From contig JANQMA010000039.1 in assembly GCA_028280285.1 (NCBI GenBank), positions 1-33,583 of the forward strand: 33,583 bases of DNA. The letters run 5' to 3'. Positions 23,817-30,916 of this stretch are shown here, one piece after another. How positions within the stretch are numbered: the stretch's first letter is position 1; each line of letters starts with the position of its first letter. The notes beneath the pieces are model-generated. The model had not been told where the DNA came from. It did no database searches and saw nothing but the letters and a program-made list of their open reading frames with translations. Origin of the DNA: Candidatus Omnitrophota bacterium. GTDB taxonomy: Bacteria > Omnitrophota > Gorgyraeia > Zapsychrales > Zapsychraceae. A program made the position numbers and the translations under genes.

Positions 23817-24347
23817 ATGACAACAAAGAAAATTTCCAAAAACGTAGTACTACTTGAAAACATTATCCAAAACAAAATTTATTTAGTGAGAGATAAAAAG
23901 GTCATGTTGGATAAAGATCTGGCACAGTTATATGGTGTTAAACCATTTCGCTTAAGGGAGCAAGTTAAAAGAAATACTAAGCGATTCCCACCCGACTTTA
24001 TGTTCCAATTAAATGAAAAAGAAACGAATGAGATGGTATCGCAAAATGCGATACCATCTCACAAAGTCCTTGGAGGACATGCAGTTACAGTATTTACAGA
24101 ACATGGTATTCTCATGCTTTCCAGTGTACTTAATAGTGAAAGAGCAATCGAAGTAAACATTCAAATTATGCGTACCTTTGTCAAGTTACGTGAAATGATG
24201 CAAACACATAAAGATCTAAAACGCAAAATCGAATCCATGGAAAAGAAATACGATCATCAATTTCGTATTGTTTTCGATGCAATTAAAAAACTGCTCGAAC
24301 CTCCTACTAAAACGAAAAAGTCAATAGGATTTCATACTGATAATTGA
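23817..24347 (+). CDS. ORF6N-domain DNA-binding protein, copy 1
   Basis: A 176-residue protein. The N-terminal half is an ORF6N domain: IYLVRDKKVMLDKDLAQLYGVKPFRLREQVKRN, FPPDFMFQLNEKE, a variable patch MVSQNAIPSHKVLGG, then VFTEHGILMLSSVLNSERAI. The C-terminal part (about 120-176) is a coiled helix shared almost exactly with copy 2. ORF6N is a KilA-N-related domain of phage and bacterial DNA-binding proteins; its role in chromosomes is unclear. The start is ATG 23817, six bases after AAGGAG; a frame opening at 23772 would begin inside the upstream palindrome. The variable patch is encoded by a perfect palindrome (24030-24060). Confidence 0.88.
   Translation: MTTKKISKNVVLLENIIQNKIYLVRDKKVMLDKDLAQLYGVKPFRLREQVKRNTKRFPPDFMFQLNEKETNEMVSQNAIPSHKVLGGHAVTVFTEHGILMLSSVLNSERAIEVNIQIMRTFVKLREMMQTHKDLKRKIESMEKKYDHQFRIVFDAIKKLLEPPTKTKKSIGFHTDN
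24030..24060. repeat. Palindrome inside ORF6N copy 1
   Basis: GAGATGGTATCGCA (24030-24043), loop AAA, TGCGATACCATCTC (24047-24060): perfect 14-bp arms within coding sequence, encoding EMVSQNAIPS. Size and form match the palindromes outside the genes. Confidence 0.8.
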
Positions 24348-24357
24348 GGAGTTTTCG

Positions 24358-24388
24358 AATTTGATCTGCCATTTTGGCAGATCAAATT
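24358..24388. promoter_or_regulatory. Palindrome upstream of ORF6N copy 2
   Basis: AATTTGATCTGCCA (24358-24371), loop TTT, TGGCAGATCAAATT (24375-24388): perfect 14-bp arms in the 73-bp gap between the two genes. Read from 24361, the DNA would encode LICHFGRSNW, close to LKCQFGTSSW encoded by the internal palindrome of copy 2. The intergenic site therefore resembles a gene-internal one. Confidence 0.75.
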
Positions 24389-24420
24389 GGGAGTGTGGCA
24401 TTACTTAAAGGAGAAAAATA

Positions 24421-24954
24421 ATGGTAAAAAATCAATCTAAATCGGACAAAATTGAAGTACCACAAGAGTCTGTCAAAGGCAAAATACTGCTCATACGAGG
24501 CCACAAAGTCATGTTGGATCGAGATCTTGCATATCTTTATGGAGTTGAAACTAAATATTTAACCCGCCAAGTACGCCGCCATAAAGAACGATTTCCATCT
24601 GATTTTCTGCTAACTCTTACACAACAGGAGTTTGCAAACTTGAAGTGCCAATTTGGCACCTCAAGTTGGGGTGGAACTAGGTACCTTCCTTATGCTTTCA
24701 CTGAACAAGGAATTGCGATGCTCTCAAGTGTCCTTAATAGTAAACGTGCAATTCAAGTTAATATTCAAATCATGCGGACATTTACTAAACTACGTGAAAT
24801 GATGCAAACGCATAAAGACCTAAAACGCAAAGTCGAATCCATGGAAAAGAAATACGACCATCAATTCCGGATCGTTTTTGACGCCATCAAAAAACTGCTC
24901 GAACCCCCCGCCAAAACAAAAAAATCAATAGGTTTTCATACCACTGATGAATAA
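24421..24954 (+). CDS. ORF6N-domain DNA-binding protein, copy 2
   Basis: A 177-residue paralogue of the preceding gene: ILLIRGHKVMLDRDLAYLYGVETKYLTRQVRRH, FPSDFLLTLTQQE, variable patch LKCQFGTSSWGGTRYLPY, then AFTEQGIAMLSSVLNSKRAI. The C-terminal 60 residues (LREMMQTHKDLKRK... to KKSIGFHT) are almost identical to copy 1 in protein and DNA, whereas the N-terminal half has diverged. AAGGAG lies before ATG 24421. The comM-like gene starts 29 bp after its stop and may be cotranscribed. Confidence 0.88.
   Translation: MVKNQSKSDKIEVPQESVKGKILLIRGHKVMLDRDLAYLYGVETKYLTRQVRRHKERFPSDFLLTLTQQEFANLKCQFGTSSWGGTRYLPYAFTEQGIAMLSSVLNSKRAIQVNIQIMRTFTKLREMMQTHKDLKRKVESMEKKYDHQFRIVFDAIKKLLEPPAKTKKSIGFHTTDE
24637..24667. 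repeat. Palindrome inside ORF6N copy 2
   Basis: AACTTGAAGTGCCAA (24637-24651), central T, TTGGCACCTCAAGTT (24653-24667): 15-nt arms with one mismatch, inside coding sequence, spanning NLKCQFGTSS. The centre CAA-T-TTG equals that of the palindromes upstream of copy 1. Confidence 0.8.
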
Positions 24955-24983
24955 TTAAAAAATTAAAAATAGGAGACTTACAC

Positions 24984-26495
24984 ATGATAGCAAAAACTTA
25001 TTCATATGGCATTACGGGGATAAATGCATTTCTCGTGCAAATTCAAATTGACGCATCGCCCGGACTTCCCATTACAAGCATAATAGGCTTACCAGATAGC
25101 AGCATCCGCGAAAGCAAGGAACGTGTGCGTTCGGCCATTCGTAACAGCGGATATAAATATGCCAAGGGTCGCGTGACAATCAATCTTTCGCCAGCCAACA
25201 TCAAGAAAGAAGGCCCTTCTTATGATCTGGCTATTGCCGTCGGCATTTTAAGTACAACAGAGCAAATCACCACACCTGACATTGACAAATATATCTTCCT
25301 TGGTGAATTATCCCTCGATGGCAAACTCCAGCCGGTTCGTGGTGCTTTATCAATTGCGCTCGCATGCGACAAAAAATACAAAGGAATAATTCTTCCCTCT
25401 CACAATGCCGAAGAGGCACTGCTTGCCCAAAGGCTGCCGGTTTATCCAGCCCAAACACTTCATGACGTTATCGATATTATTAATAATCCTCATAACTATT
25501 CACCACGTTTACAAGAATCATCAAAGTTTTCCATGCAACAAGATTACGATGTTGATTTTCAAGATGTGAAAGGACAATATCATGTCAAAAGAGGACTTGA
25601 GATTGCCGCCAGTGGGATGCACAATTTTCTTTTGGTCGGACCATATGGAAGCGGAAAAAGTATGCTGGCTAAGAGATTTGCAACGATCATGCCTGACATG
25701 ACCCGTCGAGAAATATTGGAGACAACGCAGATTCACTCTGTTGCCGGGCTCCTTAAATACGGCCAACCGATCATAACCGCGCGCCCCTTCCGTTCACCGC
25801 ATCACACCACCTCATCGGTCGCCATTGTCGGAGGAGGCTCTAATCCAAAGCCGGGTGAGGTAACACTTGGTCATAACGGCATTTTATTCCTTGACGAACT
25901 TCCCGAATTTAAACGTGATGCCCTGGAATCCTTAAGACAACCGTTAGAAGACCATCATGTCACTATCGCACGTGCCAATAAAACACTCAGGTTTCCCGCA
26001 CGGTTTATTTTGGCCTGCGCGATGAACCCGACGCCAAAAGGATACCATGAAAAAGATGCGCCATCTTATCAGACACAAAAATATTTATCCAAACTCTCCG
26101 GCCCTATCCTCGACCGGATAGATCTTCATCTCGATGTCCCGGCTGTAAAATCCACGGAACTGTTTAAAGAATCTGTTAGCGAACCTTCATCCGCTATTAA
26201 AAAACGCACCACCGCGGCCTACACGATTCAAAAAGAACGTTTTAAAAAAACAAAGGTGCGCGCTAATGCTTATATGAGGCAAAAGGAGATCAAACAATTC
26301 TGCGCACTTGATCAAAACAGTAAAAAACTTCTTAAAGCAGCGATTGAAGATCTCAATTTATCAGCACGGGGATACGACAAGATATTAAAAGTCGCCCGAA
26401 CCATTGCCGATCTTGAGAGTCAAGAAAAAATTGCCGAGCATCATATTGCCGAAGCTATCCAGTACCGGAGTTTGGATAGAATCTTGTGGGGTTAA
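24984..26495 (+). CDS. comM: ComM/YifB-family Mg-chelatase-like AAA+ ATPase
   Basis: A 503-residue protein of normal length. The N-terminal Lon-like fold has GLPDSSIRESKERVRSAI and RVTINLSPANIKKEGPSYDL. The AAA+ module has Walker A GPYGSGKSM (near 217-226), RPFRSPHHTTSSVAIVGGG, Walker B FLDELPEF and SGPILDRIDLHLDVP. ComM is a hexameric helicase that extends branch migration during natural transformation. The zinc-cysteine cluster found in many members after AMNP is absent (NPTPKGY), as in E. coli YifB. AGGAG lies before ATG 24984. The stop overlaps the stop of the convergent glycosyltransferase gene by 4 bp. Confidence 0.93.
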   Translation: MIAKTYSYGITGINAFLVQIQIDASPGLPITSIIGLPDSSIRESKERVRSAIRNSGYKYAKGRVTINLSPANIKKEGPSYDLAIAVGILSTTEQITTPDIDKYIFLGELSLDGKLQPVRGALSIALACDKKYKGIILPSHNAEEALLAQRLPVYPAQTLHDVIDIINNPHNYSPRLQESSKFSMQQDYDVDFQDVKGQYHVKRGLEIAASGMHNFLLVGPYGSGKSMLAKRFATIMPDMTRREILETTQIHSVAGLLKYGQPIITARPFRSPHHTTSSVAIVGGGSNPKPGEVTLGHNGILFLDELPEFKRDALESLRQPLEDHHVTIARANKTLRFPARFILACAMNPTPKGYHEKDAPSYQTQKYLSKLSGPILDRIDLHLDVPAVKSTELFKESVSEPSSAIKKRTTAAYTIQKERFKKTKVRANAYMRQKEIKQFCALDQNSKKLLKAAIEDLNLSARGYDKILKVARTIADLESQEKIAEHHIAEAIQYRSLDRILWG

Positions 26496-28129
26496 ATCAC
26501 CGGTGCACGACGGGCTTCGGGAGGAATAGTTTCGATGAACCTTTCAAGATCCTCTTGGGTTTTGATAACCTCAACACTGTTTGGATATTTTTGCGTCAAG
26601 TATTTCAGATCAGTCAAAGCCTCCTCATACCGGTGCATATCTAAAAAAATATAAACGCGATGCAAAATAAGCGTATCTCTGTTCTTCCCATCAGAAGTGT
26701 TAATCGATTGATTTCGCAACGCAAGGGCCTTTTTAAGCGACGTATCATCGGTCTGTCCTGCTTTCTCTAAATAATTTTTTGCTTTCCCGGCATACGCAAA
26801 AGACCAATTGGAATAGCTAATATAACCAATACGCCCGTGCAGGTATTTGTCAATAATACCATTGTCGGATATTGTGAAAAAAGTAAGCATAGCTAACCCA
26901 ACAAACGCTATAGAAAGCACCCTAAACTTTTTAGAGGAAAATGTCTGATAAAGAAAATCTATCCCGTACGCTGCAAAAAGAATAAAAAACGGCATAACCG
27001 GCATGCGGTAACGGCTTTGAATATGAAAGATCAAAACAAAAAAAGAAAGGCCGATAATATAGGTAAAAAGCAATGAATTCTGTTTACCATGTTTTAAAAG
27101 CACAGCCATCCCTAGCAAACCCAATGCACAAACAATACCAAAATTTAAAAAAGCGAGTCTTAGCGCGATTGAATTTTCTTTAAACAAATAAAAATTCATG
27201 TTACCCGGGATTTCATAATCATTAAAAAACATTTTAAATTTTCGCCAATAAAGCGCAGCGTAATCTTCGGGGTATTTATTAATCTCGCGGATAAAAATTT
27301 GAAGAGTCTTGACAACATCATGACCGGATTCTTCAGCCAATTGCTGCTGCGTTGCCGTGCGTGTCAGCCCGACACCAGCGGTGTCATAGCTGTTACCGAG
27401 CCAGAATATCGTCGGACCGGGTTTGGCAATCCCCACATCATGACCAATCGCTTTATTACGCAAACTGATCGGCGCAACAGCAATTAAAAAACCAATGATG
27501 AACAAAGTTAGAATTTTACTCTTCTGTCTAAACGTACGTGGTAGAAGAAACAGAAAATACAAAACGATAAAACATGGAATAAGATTGGGTCTAAGTGCAA
27601 CGCTTAAGCCAACACAAAATCCTCCCAAGGAATAAAACCTGTTATCCTTCCTCTTTTCTGCTAAAGCAAGTAAATAAAAACTAAGCAGATTAATACCGGG
27701 AATAAGTCCTGCCCGTAGAATAGATCCTTCATAGTAGATAAATGGTGCATACAAACACGCCATCAATGCGGCAGCAATACCGATCCGTTCACTATCAAAT
27801 ATAAGTCGCGCTGTCTTATAAAACATAAACACATTAAAAACGCCGAATAGTAGTTGTATTAAAAAAACAGCATTAATGTGCTCACCAAATAAGGCAAAGA
27901 TAGCGGCAAGAAAATACCCATACGTCGGCGAAAAACCGGCAAAACTCTCCCCCATCCATCCCTTTTCTCTTATTTCACGCGCAAGTGTAATAAAATTATA
28001 CTGATCGAAATCAACGCCCTGTGCCATAAACTGCGGCATAGGATTGTCCATCAATTCAACAAAATAAAATAGGCGCAATGCCAAAGCAATGCAAAGAATG
28101 ATAAAAAGAGTTTTGGTTGGTGAGAACAT
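26492..28129 (-). CDS. GT39/ArnT-like membrane glycosyltransferase with TPR tail
   Basis: A 545-residue protein (from ATG 28129) with about ten membrane helices. An acidic first loop (GVDFDQYNFITLAREI) follows the first helix, as in GT-C enzymes of the dolichyl-phosphate-mannose type. FSPTYGYFLAAIFALFGEH and YAPFIYYEGSILRAGLIPG follow. The last 100 residues are soluble and TPR-like (ILHRVYIFLDMHRYEEALTDLKYLTQKYP). It would move a sugar from a polyprenyl carrier to an exported acceptor; pilins encoded next door are possible acceptors. ATG 28129 overlaps the pilin stop (TAATG), suggesting coupled translation; an upstream in-frame GTG (28147) is the alternative. Confidence 0.85.
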   Translation of the reverse strand: MFSPTKTLFIILCIALALRLFYFVELMDNPMPQFMAQGVDFDQYNFITLAREIREKGWMGESFAGFSPTYGYFLAAIFALFGEHINAVFLIQLLFGVFNVFMFYKTARLIFDSERIGIAAALMACLYAPFIYYEGSILRAGLIPGINLLSFYLLALAEKRKDNRFYSLGGFCVGLSVALRPNLIPCFIVLYFLFLLPRTFRQKSKILTLFIIGFLIAVAPISLRNKAIGHDVGIAKPGPTIFWLGNSYDTAGVGLTRTATQQQLAEESGHDVVKTLQIFIREINKYPEDYAALYWRKFKMFFNDYEIPGNMNFYLFKENSIALRLAFLNFGIVCALGLLGMAVLLKHGKQNSLLFTYIIGLSFFVLIFHIQSRYRMPVMPFFILFAAYGIDFLYQTFSSKKFRVLSIAFVGLAMLTFFTISDNGIIDKYLHGRIGYISYSNWSFAYAGKAKNYLEKAGQTDDTSLKKALALRNQSINTSDGKNRDTLILHRVYIFLDMHRYEEALTDLKYLTQKYPNSVEVIKTQEDLERFIETIPPEARRAPVI

Positions 28130-28581
28130 TATTCTAAATTTGAACACCCACCGCTGGCATCATCATCACAACTTGGGCAGGTGCCGTTTGAACAATAAGC
28201 TTGATTGGTCGCCTCTTCATTAAACCGCAAGGCCCAGCCGTCAGTGTGCGTTGCTGTACACTGATTTGTCCTGATTCCGTCTATTCCTAAACAGGCAATT
28301 GTAATATTATCAATCTCATAAAGCGATATACCTAAAGACGTGCTGATTGCATTGATATTGGCCATATCCGGAATCGTCGGCTGCTCCTCACGAATCAAGT
28401 ACATATTCGCCGCTTGTTTAATCACCATAAGTGCACGAAAGGCAGCTTTTTCATCGTTTTTGGCCTTGGTTTTATTGTAATTCGGAATAGACAGCCCGGC
28501 CAACAGCCCCATAATGATAACGACCACTACCAGCTCCATGACCGTGTACCCACGTTGATTTTTAGAATACCAATTAAGCAT
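28129..28581 (-). CDS. Type IV pilin-like protein, cysteine-rich C-terminus
   Basis: A 150-residue prepilin with leader MLNWYSKNQRG, cut before Y12, and E16 at mature position +5 (YTVMELVVVVIIMGLLAGLSI). The C-terminal half has six cysteines, four of them in the last 20 residues (YCSNGTCPSCDDDASGGC). It could be a pilus or type II secretion pseudopilin, or a minor pilin. It precedes the glycosyltransferase gene in one coupled unit. No assembly ATPase or secretin is in the window. Confidence 0.9.
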   Translation of the reverse strand: MLNWYSKNQRGYTVMELVVVVIIMGLLAGLSIPNYNKTKAKNDEKAAFRALMVIKQAANMYLIREEQPTIPDMANINAISTSLGISLYEIDNITIACLGIDGIRTNQCTATHTDGWALRFNEEATNQAYCSNGTCPSCDDDASGGCSNLE

Positions 28582-28662
28582 ACCTTTTACGATATCACCC
28601 TCTTATGCGGTTTCAACCTCTAATTGAAGTATATCATGCTCAATTGATACCCAGAGACTCAT

Positions 28663-28724
28663 GACACAAGTCACAAGACACATGGTTTTTTGACCTTGTG
28701 TCGTGTGTCCTGTGTCTTGTGTCT
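28663..28724. repeat. Stuttering inverted repeat, word TGTGTC
   Basis: The left arm GACACAAGTCACAAGACACA (28663-28682) faces a right arm (about 28695-28724) made of TTGTGTCGTGTGTCCTGTGT and further TGTGTC copies. The loop is about 12 nt (TGGTTTTTTGAC). It lies between the divergent pilin and TPR genes, just upstream of the promoter of the latter. Confidence 0.7.
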
Positions 28725-28729
28725 AAAAG

Positions 28730-28757
28730 TTGCCGCCCCTCATATAAATGTTATACT
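28730..28757 (+). promoter_or_regulatory. Candidate promoter of the TPR/coiled-coil gene
   Basis: -35 TTGCCG (28730-28735), 16-bp spacer, -10 TATACT (28752-28757). Start near 28764, leader about 30 nt, followed by AGGAGG before ATG 28793. Confidence 0.5.
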
Positions 28758-28792
28758 TTCCTATATTAGAGGAACAACGATCAGGAGGAATA

Positions 28793-29680
28793 ATGATGAA
28801 AACAATATATTTAAGCACTGTATTTTCCATAACACTATTATTTTCAGTATTTTGTGTAAATTCAGCCGCATTCTCCACCGGAAACTCCGGGGCTGATTTT
28901 CTAGCCGAAATCGGCGAAAGACACCTCGCTAACGGAGAAACAGAGATGGCTATTCATGAATTTCAAAAAGCACTGCTTTTAAGCCCATCTCATCCTGTGG
29001 CCACAGCCCGTCTTAACGAAATGGGTCTGGGCAAGACAGGCGCCACAACCGATCGCAGCCACCGCCAGGAAGTTGCGCGTTTGGGCGAAATCATAAAACA
29101 GCAAAATGATAAAATCAAATATCTCAAAAAACTAAAGACCCGCAAACAAAAGCAGCCTAAAATGAAGGTCGTCAAAAAGACCGTAAGACCAGAGAACACT
29201 GACCACCGAAGAATAACCGTCCTTCAGAATAAAATTCACGACCTTCAAAAAGAGCAGCTTGACCATATCAATAATGTCGCCTCTTACTACAAAAAGAACA
29301 TCGATAAACCCGCCTCACATCATTCTGATCAAGAAATGATGGAAGCTAGATATTACAAAGCTGTCGAAACGGCTTTGCATAATGCCGATACAGCCTTAAG
29401 AGCCCAGGCGCAAAATGATAGATTGAAAAAATTTGTCTCTGTTCAATACGCTCATCAGGATAAACTCATCCACGTTCTCGAAGACTATCTTCACTTAAGA
29501 GAAGAACAAATAAGACAAATGGGAAATGATGTAACCCTGGCTAAAATCGAAGAGGCTAAACAGGAACTTCAATTATTTATTGAACAAACGGAAGCCTTAG
29601 GAATAAACCAAGAACACAAAGCGCGGCTCGATCTTCTCAATCAAAAAATAGAAGAACTAGGATTAATAAAGCAAAATTAA
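28793..29680 (+). CDS. Exported TPR and coiled-coil protein
   Basis: A 295-residue protein with a signal peptide (to about residue 25, ending NSAAFS). One TPR pair follows (DFLAEIGERHLANGETEMAIHEFQKALLLSPSHP without the gap, about 32-66), then charged helical sequence predicted as coiled coil to the C-terminus (KRITV-like LQNKIHDLQKEQLDHI, LEDYLHLREEQIRQ, LNQKIEELGLI). A perfect AGGAGG precedes ATG 28793, so an upstream in-frame ATG at 28748 is not used. It has no catalytic motif. The position between pilin genes suggests a surface or pilus-related role, by context only. Confidence 0.85.
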   Translation: MMKTIYLSTVFSITLLFSVFCVNSAAFSTGNSGADFLAEIGERHLANGETEMAIHEFQKALLLSPSHPVATARLNEMGLGKTGATTDRSHRQEVARLGEIIKQQNDKIKYLKKLKTRKQKQPKMKVVKKTVRPENTDHRRITVLQNKIHDLQKEQLDHINNVASYYKKNIDKPASHHSDQEMMEARYYKAVETALHNADTALRAQAQNDRLKKFVSVQYAHQDKLIHVLEDYLHLREEQIRQMGNDVTLAKIEEAKQELQLFIEQTEALGINQEHKARLDLLNQKIEELGLIKQN

Positions 29681-29682
29681 GG

Positions 29683-29754
29683 AATTAAGGGGACACAATA
29701 CTTAATTGATAAATACATTAGATGTAAATAATTAAGTATTGTGTCCCCTTAATT
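29683..29754. repeat. Perfect 25-bp inverted repeat (REP-like palindromic element)
   Basis: The left arm (29683-29707) begins AATTAAGGGGACACAATAC; the right arm (29730-29754) is its exact 25-bp complement. The 22-nt loop holds a small hairpin, TACAT-TAG-ATGTA. The GGGGACACAATACTTAATT core is, from memory, a common dispersed element linked to IS200/REP-type transposases in many genomes. It starts 3 bp after the TPR gene stop and ends in a T-rich run, so it may also act as terminator. No transposase gene is inside it. Confidence 0.75.
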
Positions 29755-29802
29755 TTTAATTTAACTCTTTACTCTTTAAACCATTGCATAAATAATAAAT
29801 AT

Positions 29803-30261
29803 ATGCGCGTGGATCCTAAAAAGTTATTAGCGTCAAACACTGCCTTTACTATCCAGGAAGTTATTGTCGCGATTGTTATCGTCGGTGTGCTGGCCGGATT
29901 AAGCTACCCATCTTTTGTTAATAATATTAAAAAAATAACCAATCAAGAAGCTGAAACTATTCTTATCGCCCTTTATGAGGCGCAAAAAGATTACGCATTC
30001 GAAACCGGCTCCTATACGACAACCGCATCAGATTTAGACGTTACCTTTAGTACACCCAAAGGATTTAATGCCCCCCTGGCGCTTGACGGCAACTTCAGTT
30101 GTCACGGCGGCAACTCAGTCGAAGTGATTGGATCAATTAATCGCAATAACCCAGACGGCTACACCTTATATGTAGAAGAAGATACCGGCATTATTTACTG
30201 CTGCCCGATAACAAACGGCAACTCAATATGCACCGAGTTAGGACTTAACCCTTGGCCTTAA
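29803..30261 (+). CDS. Type IV pilin-like protein with Ala at the cleavage site
   Basis: A 152-residue prepilin. The hydrophobic N-terminus FTIQEVIVAIVIVGVLAGL has E19 at mature +5. The residue before the cut is alanine (SNTA-FTIQE), not the usual glycine. The C-terminal part has a CC pair and a third cysteine (IYCCPITNGNSIC). No ribosome-binding site is visible before ATG 29803. A TTTACT/AATAAT pair (29768-29773 and 29791-29796, 17 bp apart) ends 6 nt before the ATG, so this mRNA too may be leaderless, though the region is AT-rich. Confidence 0.85.
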   Translation: MRVDPKKLLASNTAFTIQEVIVAIVIVGVLAGLSYPSFVNNIKKITNQEAETILIALYEAQKDYAFETGSYTTTASDLDVTFSTPKGFNAPLALDGNFSCHGGNSVEVIGSINRNNPDGYTLYVEEDTGIIYCCPITNGNSICTELGLNPWP

Positions 30262-30265
30262 TGCT

Positions 30266-30679
30266 ATGAACAACAATGGATTTACAATAATGGAAATTAT
30301 TATCGCCATTGTACTGATCGGTGTGCTGGTCGGATTTGCCGTGCCCAATTACAGTAAAATGATGCGGAAAAATCAGGAAAGAACCGCCATCACACAGCTC
30401 AATACCATTTATGCCGCCGCCCAACTCTATAACGATGCAGCCGGAAATTACTTAGGATCAGGCGGTGCTCAGGGAGCTGCCTGGATTAACACTAACTTAG
30501 ACCTTAATGTCATTGACCGCAATATGGCCATCACCTATACAAGCGGCGGCGCATCGACGTTTACAGCGACAGCCGTTTTGGATTCCGGTGCGACTGTCAC
30601 CATTGACCAAGATACTCTATCCACTACCAATCCCTGCTGTGGGGCCGCCGGGACTTGCCTCATTGTGCCAGATTGTTAA
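30266..30679 (+). CDS. Type IV pilin-like protein, short leader
   Basis: A 137-residue prepilin with the very short leader MNNNG, cut before F6, and E10 at +5 (FTIMEIIIAIVLIGVLVGFAV). The C-terminus holds a CC pair and two more cysteines (NPCCGAAGTCLIVPDC). It starts 4 bp after the stop of the previous pilin and is presumably cotranscribed with it. Closer to GspG-like pseudopilins in length, but lacking a calcium-site signature I could recognise. Confidence 0.88.
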   Translation: MNNNGFTIMEIIIAIVLIGVLVGFAVPNYSKMMRKNQERTAITQLNTIYAAAQLYNDAAGNYLGSGGAQGAAWINTNLDLNVIDRNMAITYTSGGASTFTATAVLDSGATVTIDQDTLSTTNPCCGAAGTCLIVPDC

Positions 30680-30686
30680 ATGAACG

Positions 30687-30852
30687 TATAATTTACGGAG
30701 GAGCAAAGTAACGAACGTAAATTATTACAGTGAATTTTAAAAGATGCTTGCATCTTTTATGCGAAGCGCAACACGAGCATTGCTTAAGCTCAACGTGCAA
30801 ACATTGAGCGCAGGCAAGCGCAGTATTGCAGCCTGCCTGCCGGCAGGCAGGC
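30687..30852. repeat. Mosaic of short palindromes between the pilin and mutS genes
   Basis: This gap (30680-30916) has no credible gene. It contains a 10-bp inverted repeat, ATAATTTACG (30687-30696) and CGTAAATTAT (30717-30726); a hairpin AAAAGATGC-TT-GCATCTTTT (30739-30758); a loose GCTCAA...TTGAGC stem near 30788-30810; and a perfect 22-bp palindrome (30831-30852) made of GCCTGCCTGCC and its complement. GC-rich words such as GCGAAGCGC and GCAGGC recur. It looks like accumulated repeat debris. The first hairpins could end the pilin transcript. Confidence 0.65.
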
Positions 30853-30879
30853 GAAGCAGGCCTCCATTATTCATGACCA

Positions 30880-30908
30880 TTTACACCCCCTCCCTTTTAT
30901 GTTATAAA
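30880..30908 (+). promoter_or_regulatory. Promoter of mutS
   Basis: -35 TTTACA (30880-30885), 17-bp spacer, -10 TATAAA (30903-30908). Eight nt (TACTGCCT) separate the -10 box from ATG 30917, with no ribosome-binding site between. The geometry is identical to the nifS-like gene promoter and predicts a leaderless mRNA. Confidence 0.65.
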
Positions 30909-30916
30909 TACTGCCT

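Noticed and set aside
25990-26110. Damaged ComM because its zinc cysteines are missing
   Set aside because: E. coli YifB also lacks them and the ATPase motifs are intact, so this is a normal family variant.
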